DNA of 8,505 bases, from assembly GCA_030016765.1 (NCBI GenBank), contig JASEJS010000027.1, positions 1 to 8,505 of the forward strand. Reading direction: 5' to 3'. Below are positions 5,656 through 8,505 of the stretch, piece after piece (the first letter of the stretch is position 1; the number at the start of each line of letters is the position of its first letter). This stretch comes from Patescibacteria group bacterium (GTDB taxonomy: Bacteria > Patescibacteriota > Minisyncoccia > Minisyncoccales > JASEJS01). A program made the translations under genes and the position numbers. The notes under the pieces were generated by a model. The model had not been told where the DNA came from. It worked only from the letters and a program-made list of their open reading frames with translations, and ran no database searches.

Positions 5656-5757
5656 ATGAAAAATATAAGAGATCCGGTTTCAGTTCTTTTTAATCAATTG
5701 GAAGGGAAACAAACCAAGAAAACGAAACATCTTCATTATTTTGCCATGGCTAAATAA
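5656..5757 (+). CDS. Possible small protein (33 aa), unknown
   Basis: A short frame translates as MKNIRDPVSVLFNQ and continues, rich in K, Q and H, to HYFAMAK before a TAA. It starts 2 bases after the carboxyltransferase stop with junction TAATTATG, identical to the pilN-pilO junction in this window, which suggests reinitiation. There is no membrane segment and I know of no family. The basic, polar composition could fit a small nucleic-acid-binding or subunit-accessory peptide, but that is only a guess. It could also be chance, as it is only 34 codons long. Confidence 0.35.
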   Translation: MKNIRDPVSVLFNQLEGKQTKKTKHLHYFAMAK

Positions 5758-5777
5758 ATGAGAACAATAATTTATTT

Positions 5778-5807
5778 TTGGTGAATTCAATTAAAATTTA
5801 TTATAAT
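5778..5807 (+). promoter_or_regulatory. Promoter for plsY
   Basis: TATAAT (5802-5807) is a perfect -10 box. TTGGTG (5778-5783) is a weak -35 at 18 bases spacing. Predicted start is near 5814, only 2-3 bases before the plsY ATG at 5817, so the message would be essentially leaderless. This also argues against the upstream TTG at 5778 as the start codon. Confidence 0.55.
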
Positions 5808-5816
5808 AAATTGAAA

Positions 5817-6488
5817 ATGATTAATTTGTATTCCATTTTAATAATTATCTTTAGTTATCTTTTAGGTTCTATCCCTTTTGGTTATATTTTTTCTAAGATC
5901 TCCGGTAAAGATATTTTGAAAATTGGTTGGAGAAAGACTTCTGGCTCTAATGTTTTCAGAAGTGTTGGTTTTTGGCAGGGATTAGCCACTGGCCTCTGTG
6001 ATATTGGTAAAGGTTTTTTAGCTGTTTTTTTAGCTCAAGATTTTGGCTTCTCTTTAAAAATTCAAGTGCTTTCAGGAGTAGCAGCTGTTTTGGGTCATAA
6101 CTGGAGCTGCTTTTTGAAATTTGCTGGAGGAAGAGGAATTGGAACTTTTATGGGAGCAGCTTTAGCTTTCTCTCCAAAAATTTTGGGTCTTTCTTTAATC
6201 CCCCTTTTTATTTTGGCTTTAATCTGGAATGCTTCCATTGGCACAATTTTTTTTCTAATTACTTCCCTTTTTCTCTCAATTCATTTCAATCAGTTTCAAG
6301 CCATAGGAATTTTAACTTTGCTTTGTTTAGCTCCAATTTTCATTAAAAGGCTAAGTCCAATAAAGGAGATTTTTCCTTTCAAAAATAATTTAGCTTTAAT
6401 CAGAAATCGCTTAATTTTCGATAATGATCAACTTTGTTTAGATTTAAGGATAAAAAGAATAATTAAGAGACTAAAAGCCTTGACTTAA
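5817..6488 (+). CDS. plsY: Glycerol-3-phosphate acyltransferase PlsY
   Basis: 223 residues, slightly longer than the usual 200. The three PlsY motifs are present: SYLLGSIPFGYIFSK (13-27), TSGSNVFRSVG (41-51) followed by CDIGKG (61-66), and GHNWSCFLKFAGGRGIGTFM (93-112). About five hydrophobic segments are visible, fitting a polytopic membrane enzyme. PlsY transfers the acyl group from acyl-phosphate to glycerol-3-phosphate, giving lysophosphatidate, and normally works with PlsX, which is not in this window. An in-frame TTG 13 codons upstream gives a polar extension lying over the promoter, so the ATG at 5817 is chosen. The C-terminal basic tail (residues 176-223, IKRLSPIKEI to IKRIIKRLKALT) is longer than in typical PlsY and may lie on the cytoplasmic face. 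Confidence 0.93.
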   Translation: MINLYSILIIIFSYLLGSIPFGYIFSKISGKDILKIGWRKTSGSNVFRSVGFWQGLATGLCDIGKGFLAVFLAQDFGFSLKIQVLSGVAAVLGHNWSCFLKFAGGRGIGTFMGAALAFSPKILGLSLIPLFILALIWNASIGTIFFLITSLFLSIHFNQFQAIGILTLLCLAPIFIKRLSPIKEIFPFKNNLALIRNRLIFDNDQLCLDLRIKRIIKRLKALT

Positions 6489-6511
6489 ATTTCAAATTAG
6501 TTAAAATAAAA

Positions 6512-6542
6512 TTGCCCGAGAAAACGGACATGATTTTATAAT
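6512..6542 (+). promoter_or_regulatory. Promoter for nusA
   Basis: TATAAT (6537-6542) is a perfect -10 box. TTGCCC (6512-6517, 4 of 6) is a plausible -35 with a long 19-base spacer. The predicted start is near 6549, at the very start of the first leader repeat, giving a nusA leader of about 119 bases, which is long for this compact genome. Confidence 0.5.
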
Positions 6543-6547
6543 TCTAT

Positions 6548-6658
6548 GAATTACAAATGAAACCGAATTACGAATAAATTATTCCTAGTAGGAAGCTTAG
6601 ATTTTTATATTCGTGCCTCGCTTTCCAAAATTCGTAATTCGAACTTATTCGTAATTCG
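6548..6658 (+). repeat. Four-copy 11-base repeat in the nusA leader, able to form a nested hairpin
   Basis: GAATTACGAAT occurs forward at 6565-6575 and, with one mismatch, at 6548-6558. Its reverse complement ATTCGTAATTC is at 6630-6640 and 6647-6657. Copies in each pair are exactly 17 bases apart. Outer copies can pair (10 of 11) and inner copies can pair (11 of 11) with symmetric 6-base internal loops. Alternatively the inner left copy pairs with the outer right copy over a perfect 14 bases (6564-6577 with 6645-6658). A small hairpin TTCCT-AGT-AGGAA (6582-6594) sits inside. The structure ends next to the nusA Shine-Dalgarno site, so it may control translation or transcription, or may be a dispersed intergenic repeat. 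Confidence 0.7.
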
Positions 6659-6659
6659 T

Positions 6660-6664
6660 AGGAG
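6660..6664 (+). promoter_or_regulatory. Shine-Dalgarno site of nusA
   Basis: AGGAG lies 3 bases before the ATG at 6668, a tight spacing. TAGGA (6659-6663) is complementary to TCCTA at 6583-6587 in the leader, so it could be masked in one alternative fold. Confidence 0.65.
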
Positions 6665-6667
6665 AAT

Positions 6668-7825
6668 ATGGATATAAAAACATTTACTTCAGCTATTGCC
6701 CAGATTGCTGAAGAAAAGGGAATCTCTACTGAAAAAGTTTTAGAAAGCATTGAAGCAGCAATAGCTGCTGCCTACAAAAAAGATCATGGGAAAAAAGGAC
6801 AGATAATAAGAGCTAAACTTGATCCAAAGTCAGGTGAGGTTAAATTTTGGCAGGTAAAATTGGTAGTAGATAAAAATATGATTTATTCTGAAAGGGAATT
6901 GAGGGAAGAAAAAATCCCTCCTGAGCCTACTGAAGGAAAAATTCGGTTTAATCCAGAAAAGCATATCCTGGTAGAAGAAGCCAGAAAAATTAACCCAAAA
7001 ATAAAAGCTGGGGAGGAATTGGAGATAGCTTTAGAAACCAAAGCTGATTATGGAAGAATTGCTGCCCAGACGGCTAAGCAGGTAATCTTACAAAAAATTA
7101 AAGAAGCAGAAAGGGAAGCCATTTTTAGAGAATATAAATCAAAGGAAGGGGAAATAATTTCAGGTATCTGTCAAAGGATCGAAGGGAAAACAGTTTTCTT
7201 TGATATTGGAAAAACCTTGGGAATATTAACTAAAGAAGAGCAAGTTCCAGGAGAATTTTATCGGCCTGGTCAAAGATTAAAACTCTATCTTCTCAAAGTA
7301 GAAGAAACCCCAAAGGGACCAGTAGTATATTTATCCAGGGCCTATCCAAAATTAGTTTCTAAACTATTCGAATTAGAGGTCCCTGAAGTTTCTGCTGGTT
7401 CAGTTTCAATTAAATCAATTGCCAGGGAAGCTGGCTTTCGTTCAAAAATTGCCGTGGCTTCAGAGATAGAAGGGATTGATCCCATAGGAAGTATGGTTGG
7501 TCAAAGGGGAACGAGGGTAAATGCCGTAATTAATGAATTAGGAGGAGAGAAAATTGATATCATTGAATACTCTGAGGATCCAGAAAAATACATTGCCAAT
7601 TCCCTTTCCCCAGCTAAGGTCTTGGAGGTGAAACGCCTTCCCAAAAATAAGGCCTCAGCCATTGTTCCTGAAGATCAATTATCTTTAGCCATTGGAAAAG
7701 ATGGCCAGAATGTCAGATTAGCGGCAAAATTAACCGGATGGAAAATAGACGTTAGAACTCAGGAAACTACCAGAGAGGAAGAAGGAACTAAAGAAGAAGA
7801 GAAAGGCCCAGGATCAAAAAAATAA
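6668..7825 (+). CDS. nusA: Transcription termination/antitermination factor NusA
   Basis: 385 residues in normal order. The N-terminal RNA polymerase-binding domain (1 to about 150) includes ISTEKVLESIEAAIAAAYKK (19-38) and ETKADYGRIAAQTAKQVILQ (123-142). The S1 domain is about 158-225 (GEIISGICQR, then FFDIGKTLGILTKEEQVPGE). KH1 carries GQRG (278-281) in IGSMVGQRGTRVNAVINELG, and KH2 carries GKDG (343-346) in LSLAIGKDGQNVRLAAKLTG. A charged tail rich in E and K follows (about 367-385). It lacks the acidic repeats of E. coli NusA (495 residues), as in most bacteria outside Proteobacteria. NusA binds RNA polymerase and nascent RNA to control pausing, termination and antitermination. The ATG at 6668 has AGGAG just upstream. 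Elsewhere nusA usually sits with rimP and infB; here it sits between plsY and clpP. Confidence 0.97.
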   Translation: MDIKTFTSAIAQIAEEKGISTEKVLESIEAAIAAAYKKDHGKKGQIIRAKLDPKSGEVKFWQVKLVVDKNMIYSERELREEKIPPEPTEGKIRFNPEKHILVEEARKINPKIKAGEELEIALETKADYGRIAAQTAKQVILQKIKEAEREAIFREYKSKEGEIISGICQRIEGKTVFFDIGKTLGILTKEEQVPGEFYRPGQRLKLYLLKVEETPKGPVVYLSRAYPKLVSKLFELEVPEVSAGSVSIKSIAREAGFRSKIAVASEIEGIDPIGSMVGQRGTRVNAVINELGGEKIDIIEYSEDPEKYIANSLSPAKVLEVKRLPKNKASAIVPEDQLSLAIGKDGQNVRLAAKLTGWKIDVRTQETTREEEGTKEEEKGPGSKK

Positions 7826-7834
7826 TTTAAACGA

Positions 7835-7840
7835 TAAAAT
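7835..7840 (+). promoter_or_regulatory. Possible -10 box for clpP
   Basis: TAAAAT (5 of 6) ends 10 bases before the clpP ATG, which would give a 3-4 base leader. No convincing -35 is seen, so clpP may instead be read through from nusA, 25 bases upstream. There is no Shine-Dalgarno site in this gap. Confidence 0.3.
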
Positions 7841-7850
7841 TTTCTAAATT

Positions 7851-8438
7851 ATGAATCTTATTCCAACTGTTATTGAAAAAACTCAATATGGAGAAAGAGC
7901 CTATGATATTTATTCCAGGCTTTTGAAAGAGAGAATTATTTTTTTAGCAGGTCCCATCACTGATGCCTTAGCTAATTCAGTTATTGCCCAGATGTTATTT
8001 TTGGCTTCCCAAAATCCTCAAAAAGATATTCAACTTTACATAAATTCTCCAGGAGGAATACTGACTTCAGCCTTGGCTATTTATGACACCATGCAATATG
8101 TAAAATCTCCAGTTTCTACAGTTTGTATTGGCTCAGCAGCTTCAGGAGCAGCAGTTTTACTGGCAGCTGGAACTAAAGGGGAAAGATTTTCTTTACCCAA
8201 TGCCCAAATTTTGCTTCATCAAGTAGCGGTAAGTGGAGTGAGTGGAGAGGCAGTGGAAGTGGAGATTGCGGCAAAACAAATTATTAGATTAAAAGAGAGA
8301 ATAAATAAAATTTTGGCTAAACACACTGGTCAGCCTTTAGAAAAATTAGAAAAAGATACTGACCGGGATTTCTATCTCAGTGCCGAAGAAGCAAAAGAGT
8401 ATGGAATTATTGATGAGGTGATAAAGACCAAAGAGTAA
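7851..8438 (+). CDS. clpP: ATP-dependent Clp protease proteolytic subunit ClpP
   Basis: 195 residues, the normal size. The N-terminus [20 protein letters not shown] matches the mature axial-loop region. The catalytic triad is visible: Ser98 in [16 protein letters not shown], His123 in NAQILLHQ, and Asp173 in [15 protein letters not shown] one-residue insertion between His and Asp relative to B. subtilis ClpP lies in [25 protein letters not shown] (65-69 region) is the substrate-binding strand. The motif GQAASMGA of most ClpPs reads GSAASGAA here, keeping the Ser nucleophile. ClpP forms a tetradecamer that degrades proteins unfolded by ClpX, ClpA or ClpC; no ATPase partner is in the window. 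The ATG at 7851 has no Shine-Dalgarno site. Confidence 0.97.
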   Translation: MNLIPTVIEKTQYGERAYDIYSRLLKERIIFLAGPITDALANSVIAQMLFLASQNPQKDIQLYINSPGGILTSALAIYDTMQYVKSPVSTVCIGSAASGAAVLLAAGTKGERFSLPNAQILLHQVAVSGVSGEAVEVEIAAKQIIRLKERINKILAKHTGQPLEKLEKDTDRDFYLSAEEAKEYGIIDEVIKTKE

Positions 8439-8459
8439 ATGAAAATTTTGATTATTTAG
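8439..8459 (+). pseudogene. Apparent start of a further gene (MKILII) cut by the terminal palindrome
   Basis: The ATG follows the clpP TAA with no gap (TAAATG) and encodes MKILII before a TAG that lies inside the palindrome. MKILII is a common opening beta strand of Rossmann-type and related proteins. The tight spacing fits the operon style of this window, so a real gene may start here and be lost because the sequence past 8451 is foreign or artefactual. Six codons are too few to name a family. Confidence 0.3.
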
Positions 8460-8505
8460 TTGCCCCGCCGCGCGGAGCGCTCCGCGCGGCGGGGCAACTA
8501 AATAA
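8452..8505. repeat. Perfect 54-base palindrome with a pure G+C core
   Basis: The left arm TTATTTAGTTGCCCCGCC and onward to GGAGC (8452-8478) is the exact reverse complement of 8479-8505, a 27-base-pair inverted repeat with no loop, centred on AGC|GCT. The central 34 bases (8462-8495) contain only G and C, sharply unlike the AT-rich surroundings. The palindrome reaches the last base of the window, so its true length is unknown. No T-run follows either arm, so it is not a typical intrinsic terminator for clpP. It may be a contig-end foldback artefact or a real hairpin-forming element. Confidence 0.9.

Noticed and set aside
5778..5816. TTG start 13 codons upstream for plsY
   Set aside because: It overlaps the -35 to -10 promoter region, and PlsY normally begins just before its first membrane helix, as with the ATG at 5817.
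6548..6658. CRISPR array in the nusA leader
   Set aside because: The repeats are only 11 bases, occur in opposite orientations and have 6-base spacers, unlike CRISPR repeats.
8452..8505. Palindrome as a standard intrinsic terminator of clpP
   Set aside because: There is no T-run after either arm and no loop; the AT-rich flanks are themselves part of the inverted repeat.

Overview
This is an AT-rich, densely packed bacterial window with very short intergenic gaps and ATGA or 8-base gene overlaps. Three things together suggest a member of the Candidate Phyla Radiation (Patescibacteria), probably Parcubacteria-like: a PilM-PilN-PilO pilus module with no visible PilP or PilQ, an EndoQ-type PHP protein, and an orphan acyl-CoA carboxyltransferase beside a PlsY-type acyltransferase. 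This lineage call is inference. The standard code fits: TGA serves as a stop (112-residue membrane protein, pilO) and no reading frame needs TGA decoded as an amino acid.

Minus-strand half (1-4068), read right to left. pilM, pilN, pilO and a 97-residue single-pass membrane protein form a tightly coupled type IV pilus operon. A tRNA-Arg(UCU) follows with its own strong promoter, then a RimI-type acetyltransferase that starts 6 bases after the tRNA end. Next comes a disrupted tRNA region: a tRNA 5' half, an intact tRNA-Val(UAC), and a degenerate tRNA 3' fragment. A last operon holds two small unknown membrane proteins and the start of an endonuclease Q family gene that runs off the left edge.

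Plus-strand half (4106-8505). This half diverges from pilM across only 37 bases that hold a palindromic promoter. It carries an acyl-CoA carboxylase beta-type carboxyltransferase, a possible 33-residue small protein, plsY (first acyl transfer in phospholipid synthesis), nusA (transcription elongation and termination factor) and clpP (protease). nusA has a 119-base leader made of four 11-base repeats arranged as two direct pairs facing each other, able to form a nested hairpin next to the ribosome binding site.

The window ends in a perfect, loop-less 54-base palindrome with a 34-base core made only of G and C. It cuts off what looks like the next gene after six codons (MKILII), so it is either an assembly or contig-end artefact or a real unusual element.

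Several genes (carboxyltransferase, plsY, clpP) have a -10 box about 10-15 bases before the ATG and no Shine-Dalgarno sequence, which suggests leaderless or near-leaderless mRNAs. pilN and nusA have clear Shine-Dalgarno sequences. Nothing here amounts to a complete new defence or mobile system. The most unusual items are the terminal palindrome, the nusA leader and the tRNA-within-tRNA arrangement.
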